Counted from the first letter of the stretch, positions 1-8,909 are shown. The stretch: DNA of 64,000 bases from DASRQK01 sp964436635 (GCA_964436635.1 CAYTDM010000004.1:41960-105959), one strand, 5' to 3'. Numbers and translations are program-made. The notes: a model not told the origin generated them from the sequence alone.

Positions 1-66
1 TTGAGTGGAACAGGAAGGATTGAATAGTGAGTGTGGGCTGGGAAGGAGTTGAACATGAGTGGGAAA

Positions 67-170
67 GATGGGACGAAGGAGAAAGATGGGATGAAGGAGA
101 AAGATGGGATGAAGGAGAAAGTTGGGATGAAGGGGTATGTTGGGAGTGATGGGATGAAGGAGAAGAAGGT
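67..170. repeat. 18-bp tandem repeat at the 5' end of comF
   Basis: About four units close to GGGATGAAGGAGAAAGAT, the first with one change and the last degenerate, plus a further partial copy near 151-168. Every unit carries an ATG and an AGGAG-like stretch. Since 18 is a multiple of three, the comF frame stays open through the array. It may be translated as a charged tail or be an untranslated minisatellite. Confidence 0.85.
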
Positions 171-903
171 TGGGGGGAGCGTGACGGCCTTTAGCGGAGT
201 ATTAAAACAGTGTTTCCAACATTTTTTGCAGTTGTGGTTTCCGACTTGTTGTGCTGCATGTGACCGACCTTTAGTAGAAAATGAGCGATTTATTTGCTTA
301 GAATGTCAATATCACTTACCGATTACGAACTTTCATGTCGATTCTTTTAATGAAGGAGTGCAGTTAATCGGCGGTCAATTTCCTTTGGATTTTGTGGCTT
401 GCTTTTTACGATTCGAGGAGCGTTCTCGAGTGCAAAACATCGTGCATCAGTTTAAGTATTTTGGGAATAAGCAGTTAGGTTTTTCTTTGGGCCAATCCTA
501 TGGCAACCTGTTAAAAAAGAATCAACATCCATGCTTGAGCTCGGATGCTTTGATCCCCATCCCTGCACAAGGAACCACAAAGAAGAAAAGAGGGTATAAC
601 CAAAGTCAGGTCTTTGCCGAAGGCCTCGCTACCGAATTAAATCTTCCTATAATTTCAGATGTGCTTTATAAACTTCCTTCGGTCGAATCCCAAGTCGGCA
701 AAGGCCGGGCTGCTCGTTTTGATAATTTAGATCAGGCCTATCAGTGCATTGAAAATGAAGGGCGATTACAAGGTAAAAAGGTCATCCTCGTGGACGATGT
801 GCTTACTACTGGAGCCACCATTAGCTCTTGTGCGAATGCACTTTTCATGCAAGGAGTGACATCTGTGGGAGTCATTGCGCTAGCGCGAAAAAGAAATCGA
901 TGA
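154..903 (+). CDS. comF: ComF family protein (phosphoribosyltransferase-like)
   Basis: ComF-type protein, related to proteins needed for DNA uptake in competent bacteria; its exact role in Bacteroidota is not settled. An N-terminal zinc-ribbon (a CCAAC cluster and a CLEC pair) is followed by a phosphoribosyltransferase fold ending in the PRPP-binding motif VDDVLTTGAT. The start is uncertain. The frame stays open back to a GTG at 31 and an ATG at 55, but residues upstream come from an 18-bp tandem repeat encoding KEKDGM units. ComF proteins usually begin 10-20 residues before the zinc ribbon, which favours ATG 154 or GTG 181. The family is clear; the N-terminus is not. Confidence 0.85.
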   Translation: MKEKKVGGSVTAFSGVLKQCFQHFLQLWFPTCCAACDRPLVENERFICLECQYHLPITNFHVDSFNEGVQLIGGQFPLDFVACFLRFEERSRVQNIVHQFKYFGNKQLGFSLGQSYGNLLKKNQHPCLSSDALIPIPAQGTTKKKRGYNQSQVFAEGLATELNLPIISDVLYKLPSVESQVGKGRAARFDNLDQAYQCIENEGRLQGKKVILVDDVLTTGATISSCANALFMQGVTSVGVIALARKRNR

Positions 904-956
904 GGTAAAAGATGGGGTTAAAAATAGAAGATTAATGAAGGTTGTATGCGCAGATT

Positions 957-989
957 GAATGGGAAATGAATGGGAAATGAATGGGAAAT
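957..989. repeat. 11-bp tandem repeat, three copies
   Basis: Three head-to-tail copies of GAATGGGAAAT lie between the convergent comF and vanZ-like genes. No gene or hairpin terminator is visible in this gap of about 115 bp. Confidence 0.85.
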
Positions 990-1019
990 TAAATAATTAA
1001 GAAATTTGTTAACCAGCAA

Positions 1020-1394
1020 TTAGTCGTTGCTCTTTCTATAGATTAAAAGAAAGGCAAAACAACCCATTCCAATTCCAATTAGGTTAGCGAGAACATCCCA
1101 AAAATCCCCGGTTCTATAGGTAAAAACTTTCCACTGCAAAAATTCTGTCAGCATCGCGAAAAAAACAGAAATAGTCGTGACTCGTAAGCAGGTTACCCAC
1201 TTCGAATACTTGCCGGGATGTGCGTGGATGGAGGCAAAAAATAAGAGCACAGTAAATACGAAGAATAGGCCCGTATGCACCAGTTTATCTGCGCCTTCAA
1301 AAAATCTGCTCGTATTCCCGAATTCACTTGGGGGCAATAGACATAACACCAAAATGGTGATCGTCCATGCATACGTCCAGATATAATATTTCAT
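1020..1394 (-). CDS. VanZ-like family membrane protein
   Basis: Small integral membrane protein of the VanZ-like family, 124 residues with about four hydrophobic segments. Seen: an N-terminal segment ending in LPPSEF, then the family signature in which a D-K-L-V-H-T-G-L-F-F stretch opens the second segment. VanZ itself gives low-level teicoplanin resistance, but most homologues in Bacteroidota have no known function and no resistance role should be assumed. It lies 76 bp downstream of gcvH on the same strand and is probably co-transcribed with it. Confidence 0.8.
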   Translation of the reverse strand: MKYYIWTYAWTITILVLCLLPPSEFGNTSRFFEGADKLVHTGLFFVFTVLLFFASIHAHPGKYSKWVTCLRVTTISVFFAMLTEFLQWKVFTYRTGDFWDVLANLIGIGMGCFAFLLIYRKSND

Positions 1395-1470
1395 AAATAA
1401 GCAAAATCCCGGAAATAAGCGCCTTACTTCCGGGTTGTGAGCAATATTGCGGGAGCTAAAACAGCGCGAA

Positions 1471-1848
1471 TTAGGATACTAAATCCTGGTATTCCGCAGC
1501 CGACAATAATCCATCTACTTCAGAAGGATCATTTAAACGGACACGAACTACCCAACCTTTCCCGTAAGGGTCTTGATTGATTAATTCTGGCGCACTGTCG
1601 ATCTCAGGGTTTACTTCTAATATGGTACAGGAAACCGGAATGAACAAATCTGAAACGGTTTTTACGGCTTCTACGCTACCAAAAACTTCGTCTTTCGATA
1701 TTTCATCGCCAACAGTATTAATATCTACAAACACGATATCACCTAATTCGCTTTGCGCAAAATCAGTAATACCTACTACCGCTTCATCACCTTCCACACG
1801 AATCCATTCGTGATCTTTCGTGTACTTTAGTTCATCAGGAAATTTCAT
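1471..1848 (-). CDS. gcvH: Glycine cleavage system H protein
   Basis: Lipoyl carrier of the glycine cleavage system; it shuttles the aminomethyl group from P protein to T and L proteins in the cytoplasm. The product is 125 residues, normal for the family, and begins MKFPDELKYTKDHEW. The lipoylated lysine is K63 in GSVEAVKTVSD. An in-frame ATG 48 bp upstream (1896) would add 16 residues absent from the family, so ATG 1848 is chosen. A TAAGTTTG box on the minus strand (1866-1873) places a promoter just before this start. P and T proteins are not in the window. Confidence 0.95.
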   Translation of the reverse strand: MKFPDELKYTKDHEWIRVEGDEAVVGITDFAQSELGDIVFVDINTVGDEISKDEVFGSVEAVKTVSDLFIPVSCTILEVNPEIDSAPELINQDPYGKGWVVRVRLNDPSEVDGLLSAAEYQDLVS

Positions 1849-1865
1849 ACTCTCAATATTTTTTC

Positions 1866-1873
1866 CAAACTTA
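1866..1873 (-). promoter_or_regulatory. Putative -7 promoter box of gcvH
   Basis: Minus-strand TAAGTTTG matches the Bacteroidota -7 consensus TAnnTTTG and ends 17 nt before the chosen gcvH start. It would lie inside the coding region if the upstream ATG were used, which supports the shorter gene. Confidence 0.5.
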
Positions 1874-1896
1874 GGCATCTTATGCTTTATTTGCAA

Positions 1897-3174
1897 ATGA
1901 ATCCAGAAATAGCCCGTTTATATCAACTTGCAGACGCTAAAAAACGTTTAATTTTAGGAATGATGTCCGGAACTTCCTTGGATGGATTGGATTTGGCCCT
2001 TTGTGAATTTACGAATAGCGGTTTGCAAACAAGTGTGCAGGTCATTCATTTTACTACCATTCCTTACGAGCCCTCTTTTCGCGATTTAATTTCCAGGGTT
2101 TTTGCGAAGCAAGTTATTCATCAGGCGGATTTAAGTGGTTTGAATGCGGAAATAGCAAATCATCATGCGAGATTTGTTTTGCAGGCGCTCGCGCAATGGG
2201 GGGTGGAGCCTCAAAAAGTCGACCTGCTTGCGAGCCATGGTCAGACCGTTTTCCATGCTCCACAATCCATACAAGCATCTTTTTCACAACAGGAAGGCGA
2301 GGACGTGCATTTATACCCATCGAATACCTTTCAGATAGGCGATGGCGATCATTTGGCTGTAAAAACTGGAATCATTACCCTGTCTGATTTTCGGCAAAAA
2401 CACGTAGCAGCCGGAGGAGAAGGAGCCCCATTAGCTCTTTATGGTGATTACTTATTGTTTAGTTCTGAGCTGGAAGATCGAATTTTGTTGAATTTGGGAG
2501 GAATTGCGAACTATACCTATTTGCCTTCAGCAGCCAATCAAAAGCAGTCGATGAAACCCTTTGCGACTGATATCGGCCCCGCAAATACGCTCATGAATCA
2601 GTATATGAAGCGGCATTTTGACCTGGATATGGATGCAAATGGGGCAATGGCAGCACAGGGAACGGTGCATAAAGAATTATTAAACGCACTACTGAATCAT
2701 TCCTTTTTTGCGCTCGCGAACCCGAAAACCACCGGGCCAGAATTGTTTAATCTACATTACCTGGATCATGCCATGCAGGCAAGCCAGTGCGCAGATCTCT
2801 CTCATGAAGATGTGTTGGCCACCTTAGCTAAGTTTTCAGCGACGGCGGTCGTGAATAGCATTCGTGTTTGCGCAGCAGAACGCCCTCATCAAAGTCCACT
2901 CACGGTATATGCAAGTGGCGGCGGGGTTTCTAACCCAGTGATCATGAAGCATCTGTCTATAGGATTAGATGGATACGGGGTGGAATTGAAAACTTTTGAA
3001 GCCTTGGGTGTGCATCCGGATGCCAAAGAAGCAGTGCTATTTGCAGCCTTAGCGAACGAAACCTTAGCGGGGTCGCCCGATCATGTGGCAGCCTTGTCGG
3101 GAACATCTGCAGATGCGTCAGGTTTGGTAGGTGCTCCAGCGGTTTGTATGGGAAAAATATCTTTACCTCGTTAA
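1897..3174 (+). CDS. anmK: Anhydro-N-acetylmuramic acid kinase
   Basis: Cleaves and phosphorylates 1,6-anhydro-MurNAc to MurNAc-6-phosphate in peptidoglycan recycling. The protein shows the N-terminal phosphate-binding motif GMMSGTSLDGLD, a conserved ASHGQTVFH stretch and the late GGGVSNP loop. Length is 425 residues from ATG 1897, somewhat longer than the roughly 370 typical of proteobacteria. An upstream start at 1882 is possible but adds only five residues. It diverges from gcvH with 48 bp between starts. An imperfect TTTATTTG box ends 3 nt before the ATG. Confidence 0.93.
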   Translation: MNPEIARLYQLADAKKRLILGMMSGTSLDGLDLALCEFTNSGLQTSVQVIHFTTIPYEPSFRDLISRVFAKQVIHQADLSGLNAEIANHHARFVLQALAQWGVEPQKVDLLASHGQTVFHAPQSIQASFSQQEGEDVHLYPSNTFQIGDGDHLAVKTGIITLSDFRQKHVAAGGEGAPLALYGDYLLFSSELEDRILLNLGGIANYTYLPSAANQKQSMKPFATDIGPANTLMNQYMKRHFDLDMDANGAMAAQGTVHKELLNALLNHSFFALANPKTTGPELFNLHYLDHAMQASQCADLSHEDVLATLAKFSATAVVNSIRVCAAERPHQSPLTVYASGGGVSNPVIMKHLSIGLDGYGVELKTFEALGVHPDAKEAVLFAALANETLAGSPDHVAALSGTSADASGLVGAPAVCMGKISLPR

Positions 3175-3193
3175 AAATTTGCGACTTTCTGCA

Positions 3194-3868
3194 TTATTCG
3201 TCCCCGATCGCCTGATGAATAAAATTTTTAAAAGGCAGCATGATTTCGTAATGCTTTAAAATTGTACTTAGTAAATCTTCGCTTTGCACCGTTTTGTCGC
3301 TCAAACTCACTTGAAGCGTAAAGCTTTTCAGTTTTAAATAATCGATGTAAGGGTGGTCCGCTGCATACCCTTGTGGTGGTCGTTTCAGCTTGTCGTACTC
3401 GCCTAATTCAATGCTTGGGTTTTGCTCGCGCAAATTCGAAAGTATGGCTTCCAGTTCATTGCCATTATAGTCGATTTCTTGGCGGATGGCTTCCAAATGC
3501 GTTTTTTCGGGTTGCCAATATCCGACCGCTATAAAACTTTGGTTATTTGGCTGAATGTGAATGTAATATTCGGGACCAGCTAATTTTCTTCCGTTTTTAG
3601 AAATGCCTGCGCCTAACCAGGTTTTATAGGGCGTTTTATCTAAGCTAAATCGGGTGTCGCGATAAATGCGGAAAAGGCATTTTCCTGGATCGATCTCTTG
3701 GTGAATCTGTGGGTCAAACTTCGAAAGACCCATGATCAATGCAGAAACCAGGGATTTCATGCCTTGCCATACCGGTTCATAACGATTTTTATTTTCGTGG
3801 AACCATTCGCGTTGATTGTTTTTAGACAAATCATTCAAAAAATCTAATGTTTCATTTGTGAGAAGCAT
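3194..3868 (-). CDS. DUF2461 domain protein (TIGR02453 family)
   Basis: Conserved cytoplasmic protein of 224 residues with the DUF2461 pattern: an early NQREWFHENK motif, then FRIYRDTRFS.DKTPYKTW and a central YYIHIQP segment. The family is widespread in bacteria and fungi, and I know of no established biochemical activity. It converges on anmK (19 bp apart) and diverges from truA. No operon partner is visible. Confidence 0.85.
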   Translation of the reverse strand: MLLTNETLDFLNDLSKNNQREWFHENKNRYEPVWQGMKSLVSALIMGLSKFDPQIHQEIDPGKCLFRIYRDTRFSLDKTPYKTWLGAGISKNGRKLAGPEYYIHIQPNNQSFIAVGYWQPEKTHLEAIRQEIDYNGNELEAILSNLREQNPSIELGEYDKLKRPPQGYAADHPYIDYLKLKSFTLQVSLSDKTVQSEDLLSTILKHYEIMLPFKNFIHQAIGDE

Positions 3869-3882
3869 GTCCGAAAATCCTT

Positions 3883-3890
3883 TACCTTTG
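3883..3890 (+). promoter_or_regulatory. Putative -7 promoter box upstream of truA
   Basis: TACCTTTG matches the Bacteroidota -7 consensus and lies 72 bp before the truA start, between divergent genes. A TTG at 3856-3858 is 24 bp upstream, slightly far for the -33 element. Confidence 0.4.
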
Positions 3891-3962
3891 TGTGAAATAG
3901 GGTACCCCCAATGAAGGGAGTGTTTTACCTATTCGTAAAGATAAGTATTTTTCCAGCAATAT

Positions 3963-4742
3963 ATGGAACAAGAACATTTGCAAAGGTTTTTTTTGGAATT
4001 GGCTTACGATGGAACGCAATACCATGGTTGGCAAATTCAACAAAACGCGATGTCTGTACAAGAGAAATTGAATCAGGCGTTGGCTACGATTTTGCGCAAG
4101 CCTATAGAAACTGTGGGGTGTGGGAGGACGGATACGGGTGTGCATGCCAAACAATTGTATGCACATTTTGACTTAGCGGCTACGGATCAGATTTCTGAAC
4201 GCTTTATCTATCAATTGAATGCTTTGTTACCATCCGATATTGTTGTTAAAAACCTTTATCCGGTGGATCAACAAGCTCATGCTCGTTTTGATGCGGTAAG
4301 GCGTGCCTATGAATATCATGTGCATTTTGAGAAGGATCCATTTCGAGAAAGATTTTCATGGCAGTTGCGTGCGCGTCCCGATATGCATGCCATGAATGAA
4401 GCGGCGAAGGTTTTATTTGATTATAAAGACTTTTCTTGCTTTAGTAAGTCAAATACACAGGTATTTACAAATAATTGTACGATATTTGAAGCATATTGGG
4501 AGGAAGTGAACGAGGGCTTAGTTTTTCATATTGCTGCGGATCGTTTTTTACGCAATATGGTGCGTGCGATCGTAGGAACCTTATTAGAAATCGGTTATGG
4601 CAAACAACCTCTTTCGTATATGCATAAAGTAATAGAAAGTAAAAATAGATCTATAGCAGGAACTTCTGTGCCTGCACACGGATTGTATTTAACCTCAGTC
4701 GTTTATCCTGACACCGTTTTACAATTAAACCATAAATTATAA
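3963..4742 (+). CDS. truA: tRNA pseudouridine(38-40) synthase
   Basis: Converts uridines 38, 39 and 40 of the tRNA anticodon arm to pseudouridine. The 259-residue protein carries LAYDGTQYHGWQ near the start and the catalytic-aspartate motif GRTDTGVHA, both diagnostic for TruA, and the later RFLRNMVRAIVGTLLEIG segment. It is the first gene of a plus-strand run with a lipoprotein (3 bp later) and an ABC exporter (32 bp later). Confidence 0.96.
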   Translation: MEQEHLQRFFLELAYDGTQYHGWQIQQNAMSVQEKLNQALATILRKPIETVGCGRTDTGVHAKQLYAHFDLAATDQISERFIYQLNALLPSDIVVKNLYPVDQQAHARFDAVRRAYEYHVHFEKDPFRERFSWQLRARPDMHAMNEAAKVLFDYKDFSCFSKSNTQVFTNNCTIFEAYWEEVNEGLVFHIAADRFLRNMVRAIVGTLLEIGYGKQPLSYMHKVIESKNRSIAGTSVPAHGLYLTSVVYPDTVLQLNHKL

Positions 4743-4745
4743 ATC

Positions 4746-5882
4746 ATGAACACAATGAATTTGTTAAAAAAACTCGGGTCGTTTTTCGTGATGTGTTTGA
4801 TGTTGATTTCTTGTGGAGAAGAGAAAAAAGGCGCTAATTTGGCTGAACAATTTAGTGCACTGAAGCCATATAAATTAGTGACGACTTCGATTAATATGCG
4901 AGTTAACATTCCTGATAATGGGGATGTGACTGTGATAGTAAAGGATGAAGATTGGAAGGAAGTTAATAAATTGGTGGCTACAGGAGGGCAGTTAGAAACA
5001 CAACTAACGGGTCTTAATGCAAATGAAGTTTATTTTTTAGACGTTTCTGGCACACATTCTTCCACAGGAAATTGGGCGCAAACGGTTCCACTTTTAGTGA
5101 CTGAAAATGGAAATTTTGAAGTCGTTGCTGTGGTCGATCAACCTTATCATCAAGATCCACATTCAGTGAAAATTTTAGGTGGTGGCGAGGAACAAGAATT
5201 TCTCGAGCGTTGGAATGATAAATACGCGAATGCCATTGTGAATTTAAGCGATGAAGGCGAATTCGTGAATCCTCACCGAAATGTGAATCAAGAGTTTATC
5301 AATGAGAAAAAGCCATTTATTGGGACATTTTTTCTTATTCATGAGCAAAAGAATGTGAAGGAACATCTTGAAGAATATGCACAATTGTATTTAAGTGCTC
5401 CTCCAGCTGTGCAACAGTCAAAATACGGTTTAGATGTTTACAATCAAATTTACCGCATTACGAATGCTCCAAAACAAATTGATTTCACCAAAATTTTAAC
5501 AGCAAGAACCAGCCGATTACTTCCATTTGAAATTAAGGATTATACTAATAGTGAATTTTTAGTTTTGTATATTTGGGCTACCTGGGATCCTGTTTCTTCA
5601 AGTCAGTTAGATGCGGTTCAAGACATCGTTCAGAAATACAGCCATGCAGATTTATTGTATTTTTCATTAGACACTCGTATGAGCGATTGGAAACCAGTTT
5701 CGGATGATCGTAAATTTGAACATTCATTTATGGTTCGAGCAGAAACTCGTCAAGCCTCTATTGATTTGTTGTATTTAACAGAATTGCCAAGAATTTTGAT
5801 TGTCCAACCAGATGGAACCGTGGTGGAGAATGAGGTGGATATTACTCGTTTAGATGAGGTTTTGGCCAACTTAAAAAAATAA
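4746..5882 (+). CDS. Thioredoxin-like lipoprotein lacking the CXXC motif
   Basis: Predicted lipoprotein of 378 residues: a hydrophobic signal ends in LMLISC, with Cys the likely lipidated residue. The first 150 residues resemble the beta-rich N-terminal domain (DUF4369-like) that precedes thioredoxin domains in many Bacteroidota proteins. The C-terminal part has a thioredoxin/AhpC-TSA pattern (FLVLYIWATWDP... then LPRILIVQPDGTVV). At the position of the redox CXXC, near residue 277, the sequence reads WATWDPVSS with no cysteine, so it is unlikely to be an oxidoreductase. It sits between truA and an ABC exporter. Its function is unknown. Confidence 0.75.
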   Translation: MNTMNLLKKLGSFFVMCLMLISCGEEKKGANLAEQFSALKPYKLVTTSINMRVNIPDNGDVTVIVKDEDWKEVNKLVATGGQLETQLTGLNANEVYFLDVSGTHSSTGNWAQTVPLLVTENGNFEVVAVVDQPYHQDPHSVKILGGGEEQEFLERWNDKYANAIVNLSDEGEFVNPHRNVNQEFINEKKPFIGTFFLIHEQKNVKEHLEEYAQLYLSAPPAVQQSKYGLDVYNQIYRITNAPKQIDFTKILTARTSRLLPFEIKDYTNSEFLVLYIWATWDPVSSSQLDAVQDIVQKYSHADLLYFSLDTRMSDWKPVSDDRKFEHSFMVRAETRQASIDLLYLTELPRILIVQPDGTVVENEVDITRLDEVLANLKK

Positions 5883-5914
5883 AAAAATAAAAAAACAGAA
5901 AGTAGGAACGCAGC

Positions 5915-7669
5915 GTGAAATCAGGGAAAAAGGCAGCAGACGTAGATTTATTTAAAAGAGTTACGCGATATTTAAATCCATATCGAAGGATTTTATACAT
6001 TTCTATATTCTTAACGATCTTAATGGCGGCGATTGCGCCAGCGATGCCTGTATTAGTAGAATACACCTTAGATCGCTACATTCTTTCTGCTAACTATGAC
6101 GGGTTGACTTGGATGCTGATCCTTATGCTGGGTTTATTATTACTTCAATCCATCGTGCGGTATTTTCATTCATTAATGACGAATACCTTAGGCCAATCTG
6201 TCATTCGTGATTTACGGATCGATGTGTTTAATCACATCACAAAACTTCGCCTGCAATACTTTGACAACACTCCGATCGGGCGCCTGATTACTCGAACTGT
6301 TTCTGACTTAGAAACCATAGCAAATATATTTTCTGAAGGTTTGATCCAGATTATTGGCGATATCCTACAACTCGCCGTGATTCTTGGAGTGATGTTTTAT
6401 ACGGATTGGAAGCTGACCTTGATCGTATTAATCCCAATGCCAGTCATGATTTTCGCCACCTATATCTTTAAAGAGGCGATGAAATCTGCATTTCAAGATG
6501 TGCGTAAATGGGTCTCTAACCTGAATACATTTTTGCAGGAGCACATTACAGGGGTCAGTATTATTCAATATTTCGCTCGTGAGGAGCAGGAAATGAATAA
6601 GTTTAAAGCCGCAAACGCTGAACATCGAAACGCCCATATTCGTGCCAATTGGTATTTTTCTATCTTTTTCCCTGTGATTGAAATCATCATGGCAGTTGCC
6701 ATGGGTTTGTTGGTTTGGTATGGGTCAAAAAACATCTTAGCGGCGGATTTGTCTCCAGGTGTGGTGGTAGCTTTTATTATGTACATCAATATGATTTTCC
6801 GCCCAATTCGAGAATTGGTCGATAAATTTAACACCTTGCAAATGGGGATGGTCAGTGCGGAACGGATTTTCGAAGTGTTGGATACCCAAGAAATCACTGA
6901 AAATCGAGGCGTATTGAAACCCGAAATTGTTCAGGGTTCGATTGTTTTTGACCGTGTTTGGTTTGCTTATAAAGCCGAAAATTGGGTGTTGAAAGATGTG
7001 AATTTCCAAATTAAGCCTGGAGAAACGCTCGCATTGGTAGGGGCTACAGGTGCAGGTAAATCTTCCGTGATTAATATATTAAGTCGTTTTTACGAGGTAA
7101 ATAAGGGCTCGATTTTGTTAGACGGTGTCGATATTCGGGAATACGAATTGAATTATTTACGGCGCACTATCGGGACGGTTTTGCAAGATGTGTTCCTTTT
7201 TTCGGATACTATCGCAAATAACATTTCTTTGCACGATCCAGCCATCACGCGCGATATGATCGTCGCAGCCTCCAAGCAAGTGGGTGCACATGACTTTATC
7301 ATGAGAATGCCCGGCGGATATGATTACCAAGTTCAAGAGCGAGGATCCACCTTGTCAGCCGGTCAAGCGCAGTTAATCTCTTTTATCCGAGCTTTGGTGC
7401 ACGACCCGAAAATATTAGTGTTAGATGAAGCCACTTCATCGGTAGATACTGAAACCGAAGAATTGATTCAGCTCGCCATTGATGCGCTCATGAAAGACCG
7501 TACTTCCATCGTAATCGCGCACCGTTTATCTACCATTCAAAAAGCAGATAAAATCATCGTGCTGGATAAGGGAGAGTTATTAGAAATGGGCAGTCACCAG
7601 GAGTTATTGGCAAGAAATGGTGCTTATAAAAAATTGTATGACTTGCAGTTTCACTCTGCAGGGATCTAA
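5915..7669 (+). CDS. ABC transporter, fused permease and ATPase (MsbA-like exporter)
   Basis: Half-transporter of 584 residues with about six transmembrane segments in the first 310 residues and a nucleotide-binding domain after. Visible motifs are Walker A GATGAGKSS (near 375), signature LSAGQ (near 480), Walker B ILVLDEATSSVD (near 502) and the switch histidine in IVIAHRLST. The signature reads LSAGQ rather than the commoner LSGGQ. It probably acts as a homodimer exporting a lipid or drug-like substrate, which I cannot identify. The start is a GTG at 5915; no ATG lies close enough to serve. Confidence 0.9.
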   Translation: MKSGKKAADVDLFKRVTRYLNPYRRILYISIFLTILMAAIAPAMPVLVEYTLDRYILSANYDGLTWMLILMLGLLLLQSIVRYFHSLMTNTLGQSVIRDLRIDVFNHITKLRLQYFDNTPIGRLITRTVSDLETIANIFSEGLIQIIGDILQLAVILGVMFYTDWKLTLIVLIPMPVMIFATYIFKEAMKSAFQDVRKWVSNLNTFLQEHITGVSIIQYFAREEQEMNKFKAANAEHRNAHIRANWYFSIFFPVIEIIMAVAMGLLVWYGSKNILAADLSPGVVVAFIMYINMIFRPIRELVDKFNTLQMGMVSAERIFEVLDTQEITENRGVLKPEIVQGSIVFDRVWFAYKAENWVLKDVNFQIKPGETLALVGATGAGKSSVINILSRFYEVNKGSILLDGVDIREYELNYLRRTIGTVLQDVFLFSDTIANNISLHDPAITRDMIVAASKQVGAHDFIMRMPGGYDYQVQERGSTLSAGQAQLISFIRALVHDPKILVLDEATSSVDTETEELIQLAIDALMKDRTSIVIAHRLSTIQKADKIIVLDKGELLEMGSHQELLARNGAYKKLYDLQFHSAGI

Positions 7670-7671
7670 TC

Positions 7672-7731
7672 GATCCGATTCATCTAATTCTAATCCGTTT
7701 AATCTAATTCAAATCCGATTAATCTAAGTAA
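7672..7731. repeat. 20-bp degenerate tandem repeat, three copies
   Basis: Three copies of a unit close to ATCCGATTAATCTAATTCAA fill the space between the convergent ABC exporter and SRPBCC genes. The last copy covers the final codons and stop of the SRPBCC gene, so the array may have grown by duplication of that gene's 3' end. Confidence 0.75.
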
Positions 7732-8105
7732 AAATCGATGAGTGCAGCGGCGTAGGTGTCTTCCCAACCTTCGACCATATTTTCGTATTCATCTTCCGGG
7801 ATATTCGTGTGGCGAACCTCCATGGAAGTGCCTTTTTTGTGCGGATGCAAGCGAATTTCTACGATGGATGGATTGGATTCGGAGTGATCTCCAAAGTACC
7901 ATTCTTGTACGATTCTTTTATCCGGTTCAAACAAGATGTTTTTGCCCACAATGGACCCAGACCACATGGAAAACTCGGTGTTCGGCTCTTCCATAAAGCT
8001 GGCTTCTTCTCCTGTCCAAAGCATGATGGTCGTTTCTGTGGTCAGGGCTTTGTACACCAAATCTGGACTTGCTGGTATAATGAAATATCCTTTATAATCC
8101 CTCAT
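7719..8105 (-). CDS. SRPBCC (START/AHSA1-like) domain protein
   Basis: Small 128-residue protein of the SRPBCC superfamily, which binds hydrophobic ligands in a helix-grip fold. Visible features: the opening IIPASPDLVYKALTTE, a central VQEWYFGD strand and a C-terminal helix with GWEDTYAAALIDF, as in AHSA1/SRPBCC proteins. No ligand can be inferred. It is the last gene of a five-gene minus-strand operon (2 bp after the thioesterase). Confidence 0.8.
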   Translation of the reverse strand: MRDYKGYFIIPASPDLVYKALTTETTIMLWTGEEASFMEEPNTEFSMWSGSIVGKNILFEPDKRIVQEWYFGDHSESNPSIVEIRLHPHKKGTSMEVRHTNIPEDEYENMVEGWEDTYAAALIDFYLD

Positions 8106-8107
8106 TT

Positions 8108-8530
8108 TTATGGTTTTGGAACAATAGCGACGGTTAATCTACTAATGCAATTTATTTTTCCGTGTTTTTCGTATATTTTAATATCCCACACGTGGGTGCT
8201 TTTTCCTATGTGTACAGGTGTACAAACGCCTTTAACGATACCGGATGAGACTGGCCTTAAGTGATTGGCATTGACTTCAAGTCCAACGCCCATGAACTTA
8301 TCTGAATCAATCACCAAGTTAGAGGCAATGCTCCCCAAAGTTTCTGCCAAGACCACCGAAGCACCCCCGTGAAGTAAGCCGAAGGGTTGTTTGGTTTTTT
8401 CATTCACCGGAAGCGTGGCCACCAAACTATCATCCGTGATTTCCACAAATTCAATCCCTAAAAAGCTTCCAATATTCGGGGCAAAAGAGGAATTTAATTC
8501 TTCTATGCTCGGCTTATTTCTCCACAACAT
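8108..8530 (-). CDS. PaaI-type hotdog-fold thioesterase
   Basis: Acyl-CoA thioesterase of the hotdog fold, 140 residues. The family motif appears as LLHGGASVVLAETLGS, with the active-site HGG and a later acidic residue, followed by GVGLEVNANHLRP. Members of this branch hydrolyse aromatic acyl-CoA or 1,4-dihydroxy-2-naphthoyl-CoA. Since the window carries a futalosine-route gene, a classical menaquinone role is not favoured. It lies 10 bp after panD in the same operon. Confidence 0.85.
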   Translation of the reverse strand: MLWRNKPSIEELNSSFAPNIGSFLGIEFVEITDDSLVATLPVNEKTKQPFGLLHGGASVVLAETLGSIASNLVIDSDKFMGVGLEVNANHLRPVSSGIVKGVCTPVHIGKSTHVWDIKIYEKHGKINCISRLTVAIVPKP

Positions 8531-8540
8531 AGGACTTGTT

Positions 8541-8909
8541 TTAGTAATTATACGTTTCTACCGATTTAATTTGATTATTTCCTTCAGTAAATACCAAAGT
8601 CGGTTGGTAGGTGTCCGCTTCTTCCGGAGTCAGTTGAATAAATGAAAGGATGTGTACCGTATCCCCTACTTTCGCATGCAAAGCCGCACCTCCATTCATG
8701 CACACTTCGCCACTTCCTCTTTTCCCCGGGATGACATAGGTCATAATGCGGCTTCCGCTAACTGCATTATTAATATATACCTGCTCGTATTTTTTAATTC
8801 CTGCTGCATCTAATAAATCTGCATCGATGGTAATGGATCCGTTATAGGCTACATTTGCCTCGGTAACTTTAACCGTATGAATTTTGGCTTTTAATAATGT
8901 AAGTGTCAT
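8541..8909 (-). CDS. panD: Aspartate 1-decarboxylase
   Basis: Makes beta-alanine from L-aspartate for pantothenate and coenzyme A. The 122-residue proenzyme cleaves itself between Gly24 and Ser25, seen here in YNGSITID; Ser25 becomes the catalytic pyruvoyl group. Downstream GAALHAKVGDTVHI is also characteristic. The start ATG overlaps the last 4 bp of the upstream DUF6695 gene, so translation is probably coupled. No other pantothenate gene is in the window. Confidence 0.95.
   Translation of the reverse strand: MTLTLLKAKIHTVKVTEANVAYNGSITIDADLLDAAGIKKYEQVYINNAVSGSRIMTYVIPGKRGSGEVCMNGGAALHAKVGDTVHILSFIQLTPEEADTYQPTLVFTEGNNQIKSVETYNY

Noticed and set aside
1020..1394. VanZ-like gene as a glycopeptide resistance determinant
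   Set aside because: No other van genes are present, and this family is widespread with non-resistance members.
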